Shown: positions 10,758 to 22,400 of the stretch, in pieces
How the letters are laid out: each line of letters opens with the position of its first letter
How positions within the stretch are numbered: the first letter of the stretch is position 1
Assembly: GCA_963971425.1 (NCBI GenBank)
Contig: OZ020520.1
Span: 26,120,754-26,184,753 of the forward strand
Direction: 5' to 3'
Origin: Bryoerythrophyllum caledonicum
Taxonomy: Eukaryota; Streptophyta; Bryopsida; Pottiales; Pottiaceae
Length of the DNA: 64,000 nucleotides
Position numbers and translations under genes: made by a program
Notes under the pieces: generated by a model
Database searches by the model: none
Told to the model about the DNA's origin: nothing
The model's input: the letters and a program-made list of their open reading frames with translations, nothing else

Positions 10758-11800
10758 GGATTAATGCAACCATCACAATAGACCATAGACTACGCATACA
10801 AAATTATTATCATTCACATGGAATGGTATAAGTACATAAACTGATTCCATTAAATACACTATGTCATCCCATTAAACATTTACAATAATCACATTATATA
10901 CCACCTATACAAAATTTTCATTCATTCTATCCTTCTTGATGCCCTTAAATGATGTAATTTCCTAACATACTGTCACCAAAATCTTCTCTTTTGAACAACA
11001 TACTCAACTAAGTCAACATATAATATTCACACAAAGGGCCTCCTTTGAAGAGGACAAACAAAATTATTTTACTTTTCCACAAATACATCAAAGATATTTA
11101 TTCTCGAAATTATTTTTATTTGATTCTTGCATGTAATTGATACTTTTATATTAATTGACCGGATTAGTATGATTAAAAATATTAATAAAATAAACATGAT
11201 TAATTACAGGCTATGGCCATTTTTCTACTAGGAAGATATAATGTACAATTCACTAATTGAATGAATTTAGTCCAGGTTTTGGTAAAAAATATGACTCCAA
11301 TTCATATGAAAGCCAGATGATGCAATGAACTCATAGATTGAATTGGTATATTTCTTACTCCATTGGTGTCACATAAAATCTTACGGTTTAAATGGTGAAA
11401 ACTAAACATTTGAAGGCATTTCTTGTAAAATTAATCACATTCTATAGCATGCATTGATATAAGGTAGTGGTTGATAATCCAGCCCGAATTTCACGTTTGC
11501 ATATTTAGACTTGTGAAAGAAAAATTTTATGATTTTTGGATGCTTCGCAAAGCTATTGCAAAGGCATCCCCAAAAAAAAACATTTTTTGAGCATTTCTAC
11601 AATTTTCTATGAATTTTTAAGAACGAAGGCTTAGAGTGGCCAACAACCGCTCATAGAGTCATGGTGTTCATGAGAGGTTGGATTTTGAAAATAGAGCACT
11701 TGTGCACCAATTCGAACCAATCAGAAGTTCTCAATTTTCCCAAGCATGGGCGGAATTAGAACAAGCTTGGACACTTTCTAAAGCCAGGCTGGTTGGTTTC

Positions 11801-12612
11801 TCACACACAGCCCCGGAATGCAGGGTGAGACAATTGGAATTGCACGAAAATATCAACCACTACCTTAAGTCTTCTTCCTATACTACAAGCGTAGATATTA
11901 TTTGCCACATAAAATCTGGAAGAAATAGCAGAGGGTTGCTTACCAGGCCAATCATGTATAGTCCATAATAAAACCGCTTTCAAAAAAAAAAAGTTTTTCC
12001 CCCTTGGAGCGGAAACGTCAAAGGCTGGGACTCCACTAGAATATAAAGTCAATAACTCATCGATTAGGGGTTCCATATATACTTGCATATCTTTAACTTT
12101 CTTTTTCCCTGTAAATTTTTTTTGTATGAGCATTTGAAATTACATTCTAAAGAATACGTAAATTTTGTTACATAATTTAATTAACAATTTGGGGTGAAAA
12201 AAATAAAAAATCATGTTCAAACTACAATATGACTAGGACGTTGGGTGTAGAAAAAGCCCATACCTGGAATGATAAGAGTAAGTAATAGGTTTTGAACTTT
12301 GATTGCAATTTCAGGTGGCAAGTTATAGATGATTAATATGACTGGCCATGTTGAATGGGAAGCTGAATTAGTGCCAAACGGATTAACTCCGTCCGTGGCT
12401 AATCCAAAAACAACATTTCTCATATCTTGTATTAAAAATGGATATAATCTTTCTAATCTTTTCCATGCACTTCCATCTTGGGGATATCTAAGCCAGTCAC
12501 CATCGCTCCGGTTCATCCCTGCCCATTGCATCAACCTAGAATACTTTGGACTTCTATACATAGCCAATAAGCGGGGGATAATGGGGAAATAATGCATCTT
12601 TTTCCGTGGCAC
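11801..12612 (-). pseudogene. CACTA TNP2 transposase, proximal core
   Basis: The frame 12612-12217 carries FPIIPRLLAMYRSPKYSRLM, DGDWLRYPQDGSAWK and FGLATDGVNPFG, all signature stretches of TNP2. The frame 12133-11801 continues with MEPLIDELLTLYSSGVPAFD and ALLWTIHDWPG, again in TNP2 order. A run of A/T at 11980-12000 and a short AT-rich spacer (12134-12216) break the frame. The spacer could be an original intron. Confidence 0.8.
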
Positions 12613-12702
12613 ATTGTTTGGCTTTACATCACTTCTAAATTGAGATATCCCACAATTTTCTTTTGGACAAGATCTAAGATTATTTTTTCCTTCCCCATAA
12701 TA

Positions 12703-12891
12703 TTAAAAACCATCACAAGGACATGCCTCCACGGTTATGTAATCAAAACCTACATCCCGGATTACCTTCCTTGCCTCTACTCTTTTAGATGGCATATTGT
12801 TTATGACATCATCTCCTTTGGGTGTTTTACCAATTGGGATGATGTCTTCCCTTATAAAATGGAATGGGTCATCCATAGCAATGTCGGACAC
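12703..12891 (-). pseudogene. CACTA TNP2 transposase, zinc-binding-like segment
   Basis: The 62-codon stretch ends in ARKVIRDVGFDYITVEACPC, equivalent to the LG-LDYxKIDACPNDC segment that opens the TNP2 domain. The partner cysteines expected a little further on fall in another frame at about 12640-12700, so the copy is broken here. Confidence 0.7.
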
Positions 12892-13553
12892 CTTGTGTCT
12901 AGCTTGCCAAGTTAGAAACTTGATGATAATGCTCAGCCTGCTACATTTTGCCCCGGTATAAATAGGAGTGGATGTTGCTGCTCTAGATATCGTGCATCAT
13001 TACAGGGACCCTAGTGATGTCAATATCGATATCATTGGCTTGCAATCCACCTAGGTTTGTTAAAAGACACTCCTCTACGACATCATCCCCCCATGCATCA
13101 TTCGAGAGAATTGGTTGGTATGCATTTCCATCATTTCCCTGAATTTATTTCAAAAGCAATGTTAATGCATATGAATACTTTATGCTTGAATAAAGTACAA
13201 ATCTATTGATACAATGGGACATTTTTATTACTGTAAATATATATTAAATATTAGTAAAAATTAGACACAAGGAAGGATAACTGGGCAAGATTGGAGGTAT
13301 TATCTTACCTCATTGTTTGATGGACTTGGAGCGTGAGTAGGGATATCTATGGCAGGCAGCACTTGGTCCCCAATAAGATTGCTTCTCCGTAGCCCTTCCT
13401 CGTATTCCACCTGTAGTAAACATGGCCATCACTAACAACTGTGAGTATAACAATAGGTATAGTGTTATTGAATTTAACAAAAACAATTTGAAGTGACTTT
13501 CTAGTTGGAGAAAAATATAAATGATGATCCATGATGGTTAAAATAATCCGTAT

Positions 13554-14018
13554 TTAGAAAGGGAGATATTTGTCCAGAACTGGTAAAGGGGATTTTAAAA
13601 GGGACAATACCTCATATGTCCTTGAAACTAAATATTGTCGAATGTGGCGCTGGACTGTCTCATAAAGCCTTGTGTGAGGCTTTGGGGATTTAGCACATTG
13701 ATAACAAGGGCAAACAATCCAAACTTGTCTCCTTTGATTTGCTGAACTCAAAGGGATACTTGACCTTGTATTGTTCTCAGGGCCCACCTTAGGGATTGAA
13801 TTAGAACCTCTAGATAAATAGTCTTCTTCAGTAGAGGCATCACAATGAGCCTCAATATCAACGTCCATATAACCAGCTGCATCTTGAGTTTCAATTTTGC
13901 GCTTCCTTGTCATATTCCATAGGATGGTGGAAAAACATAACATAGAAAGCAAGACATGGACAACGTCCAATGTCCCCATGTTCATGAATCTATGCAAAAT
14001 GAAATGTAGGTGTGCCAA
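13554..14018 (-). pseudogene. CACTA transposase N-terminal region (transposase-associated domain)
   Basis: An open frame of 154 codons. Residues about 95-130 read RRQVWIVCPCYQCAK and then ETVQRHIRQYLVSR, which fits the transposase-associated domain that precedes TNP2 in CACTA proteins (a CPCxxC pair followed by a helical VxxHL stretch). The first 35 residues are hydrophobic and probably not part of the domain; the true start is uncertain. Confidence 0.6.
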
Positions 14019-15983
14019 TGAAGTCTACAAAACATAGGATTTAGAATTAGGATACGTATGTCTACTATGGCAGTGATGAAGAGTTATCCTTGGACGAAAT
14101 GAGAAGGTGAGTTCAGTAAGAAACATAAAACACTACTAGGAAGGATCAATAGTAAAATATCATTAGACATGTGCCGGCACATTGGAAAACTCCTTAAACC
14201 TTTATTATGACAGAATATTGACAGTTAGAATTTTCAAGATGAAGGAGTCCCTATGACTTTCTGCTCAGCTGAGACAGAACATTACCTAGGTTGAATCGAA
14301 TTCCTCTATAAGGTGGCGGAAAACCCTCATGTTAACTGTGCCAATCATCAATCTAGACCCCAATGCTTTGTTTTTATAGTGAAACATAATATCTGAGTGA
14401 GAGGCACTTTTCAAATGCCACCTCTGCACAACTTCACATTGAAGTATGTGTGAGTGGAGATCTGACGGGCCTCTCATGCACAATAACAATCACGACTGTC
14501 TTGAATGCGTCCAACATAATGGACACGACTAGGAAAACCCTTAATTGCAAATGCAACTTCGTAACAATCTAATGCAATGCAACACATTGAAAAGATGTTC
14601 TGAATACAAGAAATTAATAATTGTCATAATAAAGAGGAAACTTGTGAGGAGCGCTCTGGAAATATGGGGAACCCACCGGCCAGCTAAAACATATATTAGT
14701 CTCCAAGATTGGTGCAGATCAACATTGCCTAGAACTGCAGCGCTTTCACTTCGTTGAGGTCTGGAGTTCTCCTCTCTGAAGCTTGTACAGTAATAGAGTC
14801 CGTGTAAATCAAGCGTACTACAGAATAGTAGTTTTAGTGAAGTACCTTCACAATCTCAGTGGGCATGTGCAGAAAGAATTGCCGAATTGTCGAACCTTCA
14901 ACTGCGGCAATAGAGATCTAGGCGCATCGTGCAAGTGTTGGCGACAATAGACTTTTACGAAGGTGGGTTTTGGACGTAATGGAATGCAATGCAAAAACTT
15001 TAAAATAGTGTGCTCTAAAAAGGGGCTCTTTGTTACACTATGTAAGCGTTGTTGTATATACATGTGTTCCAAGGAGAGCTTAAACCTTTGCAAAATTCCG
15101 CATAGGTATTGTGCAAAAGGGGGAAATGTGAAGGTTGTTCTGGAGAAAGAAACAAGAAACAAAAGGATTGCGAAGGGAAAAGGAGCGCAGACAACAAATG
15201 AGCGGAAATGGCTAAGAAGCGGAAAGAGCATACAAGTGCAAAGGGCAAAGGAGTGCGCGAAAAGACCTTGAAGAGTGCGAGAGGTTGCTGGTATTTGAAC
15301 AACACAACGCCAAAGACAAGTTCGGTGCAGGCAATGGCGGCGAGGAGGAATTGCAACTGCCGAAGTAGCATTCATCCACCAAAGGCCTTGTGCCACGTCC
15401 TAGAAGAGGGGAATCCAACTCATATAAAATATGCTATTGCAGGTAGTTGAAGCCATGTTGCTCCACGACGACATTCCTAGGGGCCCACTCTTTATAGCAG
15501 GCGGCGCAAGTGTTGCGAGAAGGAGCGTGCACTTGTCTGTTGCCTCCATCAACTTCGGCAAGTGGGAGCAACCAAATTGGCCGCTCCCTTTGCAACGCTC
15601 CCAACGCCGCTTCGAGTCATGAAAACAATGACGGTGGACCATATGCAAACAAAGGAGGGGCTCCTCTGCATTGGAACTGCATTCTACTCACCGACCACAA
15701 GGAGGGAAAAAATGTCTTCGGTGTTGTACCAATCTTATTCCCAAATCTATGGATGTCATGAGTGAAGGATGTAAGTGCTTTTGTATATCCGTCAATTTTT
15801 TTTTGAAATTTTCAACCTGCAGTGTCTGTTATGTAATGAGGTTTTTTCAATTTTGTGAGTGTTGATGGTCTTTTTTGATTATTTTATTAGGAGACTTACT
15901 TAGAGTGCTGCAAATACATTAGTACTATTAGTTTTGGTTCTGTCTTATTGTGTCTCCTAGGTAAATGAGGTCTCTAAGTTCTA
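14019..15983. other. Spacer between the divergent CACTA genes, no gene assigned
   Basis: Several short overlapping frames exist on both strands at 14845-15770, where base composition is more balanced than around it, but none has a recognisable motif and they exclude one another. Position suggests it holds the promoters of the divergent transposase and accessory genes; this is inference. Confidence 0.4.
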
Positions 15984-18126
15984 ATGTGTGAATGTCTGGA
16001 AACAAATCAATTGCAACGGAAGAAAAAATCTGTTGTATCAAGACGGCATGTGGGAGATTTTGCATCAGGACAAGGAGAGGTACAAATTGGTGGAAAATCT
16101 GCAAAGGCTTCCGAATTGGACGAGCAAACTACCGATGGCAATGCAGAGGGGACGGAATTTGAGCGAAATGGAGGGATGAAGTTGTGCGATTATAGCAAGC
16201 TCCAGAGCTTACAAAGGATGCTTGCTATGCTAAACTCTGAAGAGAGACGAGTATTTTTACAAAGTCATTTTCTTGAGGGGGGTCTTGGCTTAGCATATGG
16301 CCAAACGGAGCAACCTATGCAAGTTAGAGACTTGACAACGGTTGATAGTGAAACTATAGCCGGTGACTGCACTGCTAAAATGTGTGGCCCATCCTTCAAT
16401 ACTCAAGGAGGATCAAGAAATAACCTAGGTATGAGTTGTGGTTGTATATTGTTGTTTTGCCTCATTCAAATTAGCAATCTTAACTATATTAAGTTTACAA
16501 AAAAATATTCCCTTTTGATATTTGTTTATTGACATTTTCAAGTGAAAAAGGAGAAAGTTAGCATTGGGAATTAGTAGTGCTGGAGATGCACTTGAAATTA
16601 TGATGAGGCCGACACTTTATTGTTTCAAAAAATGTTGTTATAGTAAACCTTTTGTACGCAGGAGCAACAGCCGGCAACTTGAGAGGTCAAGGAAATTTGG
16701 ATAGCTCACTGTCTGTCCACGTAGAGGTGGGTAGAGCGGAGGAAACACAACGAAGCCTAGCCTTGAACAATGTCTAGATAATGGAAGCTGAGCATGCCGC
16801 TGAGATGCACAAAGGAAAAGGTAAAGCGGTCAAATTGAAGCACAAGAAGAAATTCAAGAGTAAGCGAGACGAGAAGCAAGATAAAGAAAGAATGAGGATT
16901 GCAGACAAGGCTCGTAGACAACGGGTGGGTGAGCTACAAGAGATGCTGCAACAAGCGGAGGTGGAAGAGGAAGAGCTGAAGGAGATCGAGGATGCGTCAC
17001 ACTGTGAAGAAGAGGATCTTGATGCCCATATTAACAGCGATGTACATGTTCCGTTGTTGCAACAAACAGGGACAAAGACTAAGAGGACTTTGGGTACCCG
17101 GTGTATGGATGATGACATTTTGCAAAGACCCAGTGGAAAGAGAGGGGGAGCAGCTGTTACAACAGATAGACATTCTGAGCGAGAGCGCTCGCCATTATCT
17201 ACTCCATGGAGAAGAGTAAAGAATGTACTTCCAATGCAAGTCAACCGCGTAGGCAATCTCGCCGGGAAGTATTGGGATCACATGAAATCCTATGTTATAC
17301 AACCGTGGTGGTAATATTTTCGAATGGCATTTGGATTGGACAAAACAAAGTCTTGAGTTGAAGGCCAGGTTTGTTGCAAGGTTGCGCACGATTTTCCCTG
17401 GGCAATGGGAGGCAAAGGGTGTCATGTCCGCGCTTGGCAATAGCCTGCGTGAGAAGCAGTGTAGATTGAAGCACAGATTCAAGGTCTACAGTGATCCGGA
17501 CCTTGTGCCTCGACCTAGAGGCTGCAGCGAGCTAGCATACAACGAGATTAAGCGCTCTATAGATGATCCTAAGAAGAAGATGAAGGCTAACTTGTGCGAG
17601 CAAAAGCAATGGAAAGGATCCAAGCAGGAATAAGCCCTTTCAACCATCGTACCGGAAGAGGGGGGTACAATGGCATCGCCAAAAAATTTGTGAGTCCTCA
17701 CTTAAATCCCTACAGTCCAATTTGGTAGTGATTGTGTGTAAGTCAATATCAACGACACGTACTAAACTAGCTTTACCTCAAGCACTTGCAGACAAGGAGT
17801 TTGGTCATGTTCCAACTAGCCAAAGGATGGAGTATGCACGACTCCACGGCTGGGAGGCATTGGCCGAGAAGACATGAAAGGCAATTGCAGAGTCAATGAA
17901 GGGGATGATAAGAAAGAGGCAAGTCAATAGCGAGGAGAACGAGCTTGCCACTCCCAACACCTCTATACAGAGCTATAATGAGAATGAGGTCGGCGGATCA
18001 TGGACATCAAGCAGCAGTGAAGGTGAAGATTATGGTGGCAATAAAGATAAAGACATGAGTGACCACCAGACAACTGAGGCAAGCGACACGACAGAAGGGA
18101 TGGAGGTCGAAGTAGAGAGCACTTGA
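15984..18126 (+). pseudogene. CACTA accessory gene (Transposase_24 / Ptta-En-Spm-like), broken
   Basis: The first exon (15984-16428) starts with ATG and ends at a good donor (CCTAG then GTATGAG); the next starts at 16662 after TTTTGTACGCAG and joins in phase. Exon 2 encodes a highly basic, coiled-coil segment (KGKGKAVKLKHKKKFKSKRD, then an acidic heptad stretch). The downstream part (about 17300-17640) has WTKQSLELKARFVARLRTIF and LGNSLREKQCRLKHRF, resembling the Transposase_24 DNA-binding family of plant CACTA elements. An acidic Ser/Thr-rich tail ends at 18126. An in-frame stop lies before the basic stretch and the frame shifts near 17290, so this copy is inactive. It runs divergently from the transposase half. 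Confidence 0.6.
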
Positions 18127-20289
18127 GACGACAACAGTGGGGCGTCATCATCGGAAGGGGGGGAATAAATGAGATACCATAAGTAGATTTGAACTCTGTC
18201 CACCGTCTTGTTTATAGATTTGTGTTAGCTTGCCATGCAAGCATCATCAGTTTTTTTGTTTCCCCGCAGTTGCTGTTAAAGACTTGTTGTTTGTATTGTT
18301 TTATTGTGCTTGTGTGAAAGAGCTCATGAGTTGGTACCTCTCCATGGGTGAGTCCACGGCCTCTACAAGCTGTGACGGAAGGTAAACCGACCTTGAACTG
18401 GGAAGAAAAGTATATGTCCTTATTTGCATTTATGTAGTGTTTTATAAAAGTTGAACCTTGGAAGTGGAATTTCTTTTTGCATTAGTGGAGTTAGATCCAT
18501 GCAATTATGATATATTTGTCTACCTTAGGACATTCTGGATGAAAGCTGTGCAGAATTTACATTGGTATTTGTCGCATGCAAGTGGTGGAGAAACTGCACT
18601 CTAGGTAACACCTTTAGCAACTTAGATAGTTTTGTTGATTTGAGATTCTGTCTATCCATGATGCGTTGTGATGCAAGATAAGTAGTTGATAACAACTTGA
18701 TTGGAGATTGAGCCGGCCTAATAAGGTCGTTGGATATTTTGTAGGTTTGTCGCTGATTATTCTATTCTCATGCAGTGTTGAATTTTGTATGGCCGGTATT
18801 ATAGGTTTTTCCCCTTCCATTCCTCTTCCCATAGCAAATAAGCAAGCTTCTCTGCCATGGTCCTTTATGGTAAGTTTGCTTCGGGGAAAACAATTTTTTT
18901 TTTGGTGAGGGTTGTATGTGGAGAGGTTTATGGTACCTACCCTAAATCTGTACACACTCCACATTGTGAAAGGCTCTTTTTCCCTTTCTTATACTATCAA
19001 CATCTAAAAATTATATGATCCATGTTGCTCATGTCTTTGTTGAAGTAACTGATATAAAGCTTGGGAATATAGCTAGCTAAGATTCCATACTAAGGTATTT
19101 CACTGAACGATTATCCATGCTAATGTGAAACAATAGTGTTTTCATACTGGACCTGATAGCAAAAGTTGTGTTTGTCTTATATGCATTGCAGGTATGTCAG
19201 AAAATTTCCATGGTAAGGCATACTAGACTCTACATTTATGCAACACTGTATTGAAATGCTTTTCTACATCAAATTTTTGAGTTTAGATCTCTCTAAGTTT
19301 GTGAATGGTGATTGCAGACACGAATCCTAGATTCCATTTATCTTCTTATTGCACTCATTCCACTTCATGGCGAGCACCAGATTGCTAAGGTTGTTTATGC
19401 CATGTACGGTCCTTTATTTTTCCTCTAGTATTCCATAGTTTTTCAATGACAAATGCCTGTAATTCAATCTAGCAAGAGTTTCTTTTGGTGATAATTGTAT
19501 CTATGCTTGAATCATTATTTTTTATTTCTTTGTGTTTTATTCCATTCTAATGGTTTTGGTCGAGTATAATCAGTTGCATCAATGTATGTATCCATACATT
19601 GTAAGTTTATGCCATAAAGAGACATGGAATGGAAGGCATTAATCCTTCCATGTATATCAGTGTATTTTGGTGGCATGTAACTAATCTATTGGAGAACTTT
19701 ACCATGTTTTCCCCCATTTTCCCCAAATTTTCCAACATTTCCAAAATTTCCAAAATTTTCCAATTTTTCCAATCTTACCTATTTTTAAATTATAAATTCC
19801 TTCCCCGGATGAATGTTTTTTTGGTAGTCATTATAAACAGATTCTGTTACATATTTTTCATCAACATCACAATGAAACTACTGAAGACAAGTGTCAGCCA
19901 AATGGACAAGAGGAAACATCATTTTAAGCGGTTGGACGAAGAAGGAAAATTCTAGGAAACTTCCTCCACAGCATCAGAATTCCCTGTAATAGTACAGTGA
20001 AAACAAAGGTAAATTCATAAGTTATCTCACTTCGCTGGGACCCACTCTGGAAACTCCACTTCTGTCATCACCAGGTGTTTCTCAATTACAAGTTGTGACT
20101 ACGTTCAACTCCTCGGTCGACTGACGTTCCCAATGCTAGAAAACCTTGCTAATAAGCGCGCCCCTTGCCATTAACCTAGTTAAGGACACCTCTACTGTTG
20201 CATTAAGCAACCTTCTCGGTTTTGGGTCACAGCCTCGCCCAAGAGTATTTAGCAACGTTTTCGCCATTGCTTAAGCCCCTTGATTCTAG
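18127..20289. other. Intergenic sequence, no gene recognised
   Basis: No motif-bearing frame. A homopolymer-rich stretch at about 19710-19770 (repeated TTTCCAAAATTTCC) gives a meaningless frame. The right end of the CACTA element should lie in this region but no terminus could be paired. Confidence 0.45.
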
Positions 20290-20461
20290 TAGTGAAACCA
20301 CGACAAATTCATCAGAAATGTTTGGTAGATCACACTCGACAAGACAGGGTGGAAAACTTCACCGGCTAATGCATCACGTTGTTGCTGCACATGCAAGAAT
20401 CATCCACATGCAGAGTGATAGCGAAATCAAAAACAGCGAAAGCAGTCCCAGTGACGATTAA
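20290..20461 (+). pseudogene. Short conserved coding-like segment next to kinase fragment K1
   Basis: The plus-strand frame includes MFGRSHSTRQGGKL, then HHVVAAHARIIHMQSDS. The same segment recurs at 32570-32720 beside kinase copy K2 (MFGRSHSTRQGGKLLQQM), with most amino acids kept. It ends with a stop here, while in the other copy the frame runs on. It may be an exon or exon fragment of a further gene in the duplicated block. Family not recognised. Confidence 0.3.
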
Positions 20462-20730
20462 ATGGGATAATTATGATAGGATGCTTGTTCTTTGTCACGA
20501 AAACGGAGGATCACGATAAAGGGCAACATTCTGAATCTTGGTCATACACGAAAAATACATCGTGCTTCACACATTTGCACCTGTACAAGCCAACTTCATC
20601 AAATCTATAGCCTAGACATGAACCCCGGGCCACCGTCTAGACATGAACTCCAATACTAATTGATCGGACTGAACTTAACCACCGCCATATCAAGCCAATG
20701 CCACAAGGCAATAACTAAGTGAAGACATAT

Positions 20731-21060
20731 TCAGATGAGGAAGCCATGCTCCATGTCATATTTGAGGTTGAGATAGGTCCGAAGAGGGCAAGGCTCCAGC
20801 ACACCAGCTTCTACGCCCTGGTTTCGATGCTCGGCGCACAGCCAAGCAATCAAACCCTGTTTATATCGAGGACTCGATCATCTTGCTCAGTGGTTGTGTA
20901 ACATACTCGGAGCAAACCGAACCTTTTAAAGATGCTGATGTCCTCAAAGTTGTTGCAAACCCACTTTGACGCAGTATCCTCCGTTTCCGACTGTAATTCC
21001 ACACCCTCCACATCTTCATTTGCAAGGTTGGTTTGGACGTTAGGCTTCTTAACGTAGGGT
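20731..21060 (-). pseudogene. Kinase-gene fragment K1: end of the C-terminal module
   Basis: The minus-strand sequence matches the last 110 codons of K2 and K3: PNVQTNLANEDVEGVELQSE, then SIFKRFGLLRVCYTTTEQ, ending at the equivalent stop codon (20731-20733). It is broken after TTTEQ. Everything upstream of the module (DC1, kinase) is missing; a Tc1-type transposon fragment follows directly at about 21147. Its downstream flank, AATAACTAAGTG at 20711-20722, is the empty version of the site into which a Tc1 element jumped in copy K3. Confidence 0.75.
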
Positions 21061-21146
21061 AGTTCTTGAGATGTATGAGATGTTCTTAACGATTGTGAGT
21101 CCAAATTCAATCTCTTTGGCTTAGATGAACGTTAATATTGTTGGAA

Positions 21147-21690
21147 AAAGAGTGAAGAACATCTATTAGAATAGTATGTGCAATCTGCAATCAAACATGG
21201 AGGACGCAACTGGAAACATAATGGTTTGGAGTTGTTTGAATTGGAAAGGAATAGGCAAGCTTCATCTGATTAACGAGAAGATGGATATATATGTATATCG
21301 CAACATTTTATAGGTGGAACTTATGGAGATTATACAAATGCAAGGTTTAGAAGAGGATGAGGTTCTTTTCCAACATGACAATGACCCAAAGTATATTGCA
21401 CATTATGTTGTAGATTGATTGCGTGCTCAAAAATTTCAACTTATTGGACCCCCTCCACAATCACCTGACCTCAATCCATTGGAACATCTTTGGAATGAAG
21501 TAGATCGTTGTCTGAAAAGGTCTAATCGTAAACCCATTAATTAAAGTGACATATGGGAGAAGATCCAAAAAATTTGGTACAATGTAGAGCCTAATGTTGT
21601 AAGGAAGTTGATCTGCTCTCTGCCTCGAAGAACTCTTGAAGTCTACCAAGCACAAGTGGCTACACACCGTGGTAGTGTTTGTGAGTGCTT
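21147..21690 (+). mobile_element. Truncated Tc1-type transposase fragment
   Basis: The sequence aligns with codons about 168-341 of the intact Tc1 transposase at 55364-56389. It has an equivalent of the DNDPKH motif (PKYIAHYVVD), PPPQSPDLNPLEHLWNEVDR and the end VATHRGS in place of GGYTRW. It has internal stops and no terminal repeats, and is diverged enough to be a different, older lineage of the same family. It abuts kinase fragment K1. Confidence 0.8.
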
Positions 21691-22269
21691 ATGAGTTGAA
21701 TCATTGAACTGTAGAGGTATTAAGTAATCTTGGTCTTGTTTTCTATAGTTGATATGCAATAAAAATCAATTTGACCATAAAGAATCATACATGCTTGTTG
21801 TACATTTGAATTATTGTGTTTTTCTAGTTCATATTTTTATTCAAAACTTTGAGGCTTTATGCTTGCAGCAACTATACATTGTGGTTGTGGTTGTGTTCTT
21901 GCTATTTTATGAAAGTTCATGTAGATTTGATAGCCGATTTTCTGAAAAAGCTCCTCTTGTACAACTATTTCAATGTTGATACCCATGTACTACCTAGGTG
22001 GTACCCATTTTGTCCAAACGATTAGAAATATTAAATGATTTGGCAAGGAGGTGCCAAAACCCATTGATGCGTATGGTAGCCATTCCACCCACACACGCAT
22101 CACTGTTACCTTGTATAATATTTAGAATGGACGAAATTTTTGGCACACACTTGAACTTCAAATAAATTACTATAATTGTAGTGCATGATTGTGACCGTTA
22201 CAACACCAATGTGATGGAGTGATATTTTAATTGTGACAATCACATGTAGCTTGTTGTGCCTTGAAATTA

Positions 22270-22400
22270 GCCTTCCGACATTTTGCCCGCGTCGACCACC
22301 TACCTGTACTAAACCTGTAGGGTAAGGGTTCGATCCCGAGTAGGGTCACTTGCTGGTGTTAGTAGGTTTGTAAGGGGTGTTATCAGACGATATGGTTAGC
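22270..22400 (+). repeat. Possible tRNA-derived (SINE-like) sequence with a B-box
   Basis: AGGGTTCGATCCCGAGTAGG at about 22325 contains GGTTCGATCCC, a perfect RNA polymerase III B-box as in tRNA T-arms. The matching place in copy B (about 41515) reads AGGGTTCAATCCC. No convincing A-box or poly(A) tail is seen, so this is only a candidate. Confidence 0.3.

Larger units (their letters stand above)
6904..14018 (-). mobile_element. CACTA (En/Spm) transposon, transposase half, broken
   Basis: Successive minus-strand segments match the TNP2-type transposase of plant CACTA elements in the expected order: a Cys-rich N-terminal transposase-associated domain (13554-14018), the GLDY-ACP zinc-binding-like region (12703-12891), the core with FPIIPRL and DGVNPFG (12217-12612), PLIDEL...ALLWTIHDWP (11801-12133), a gap-rich part (9964-10212), HLLDPMHIEKN (9724-9879), GLKTHDWHNILHDILPIA (8351-8776), RPRWMYFIERYMK (7804-8382) and a DUF4216-like C-terminus (6904-7629). 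Several shifts of frame, stops and two TTAA-flanked insertions separate the pieces, so it cannot make a transposase now. Some breaks may be introns of the original gene. Confidence 0.85.

Noticed and set aside
14848-15396. 182-codon minus-strand frame between the CACTA genes
   Set aside because: It competes with several equally long frames on both strands and has no motif; composition explains it.
19629-19955. 108-codon frame with repeated Ile-Ser-Lys
   Set aside because: It arises from the TTTCCAAAATT low-complexity stretch.
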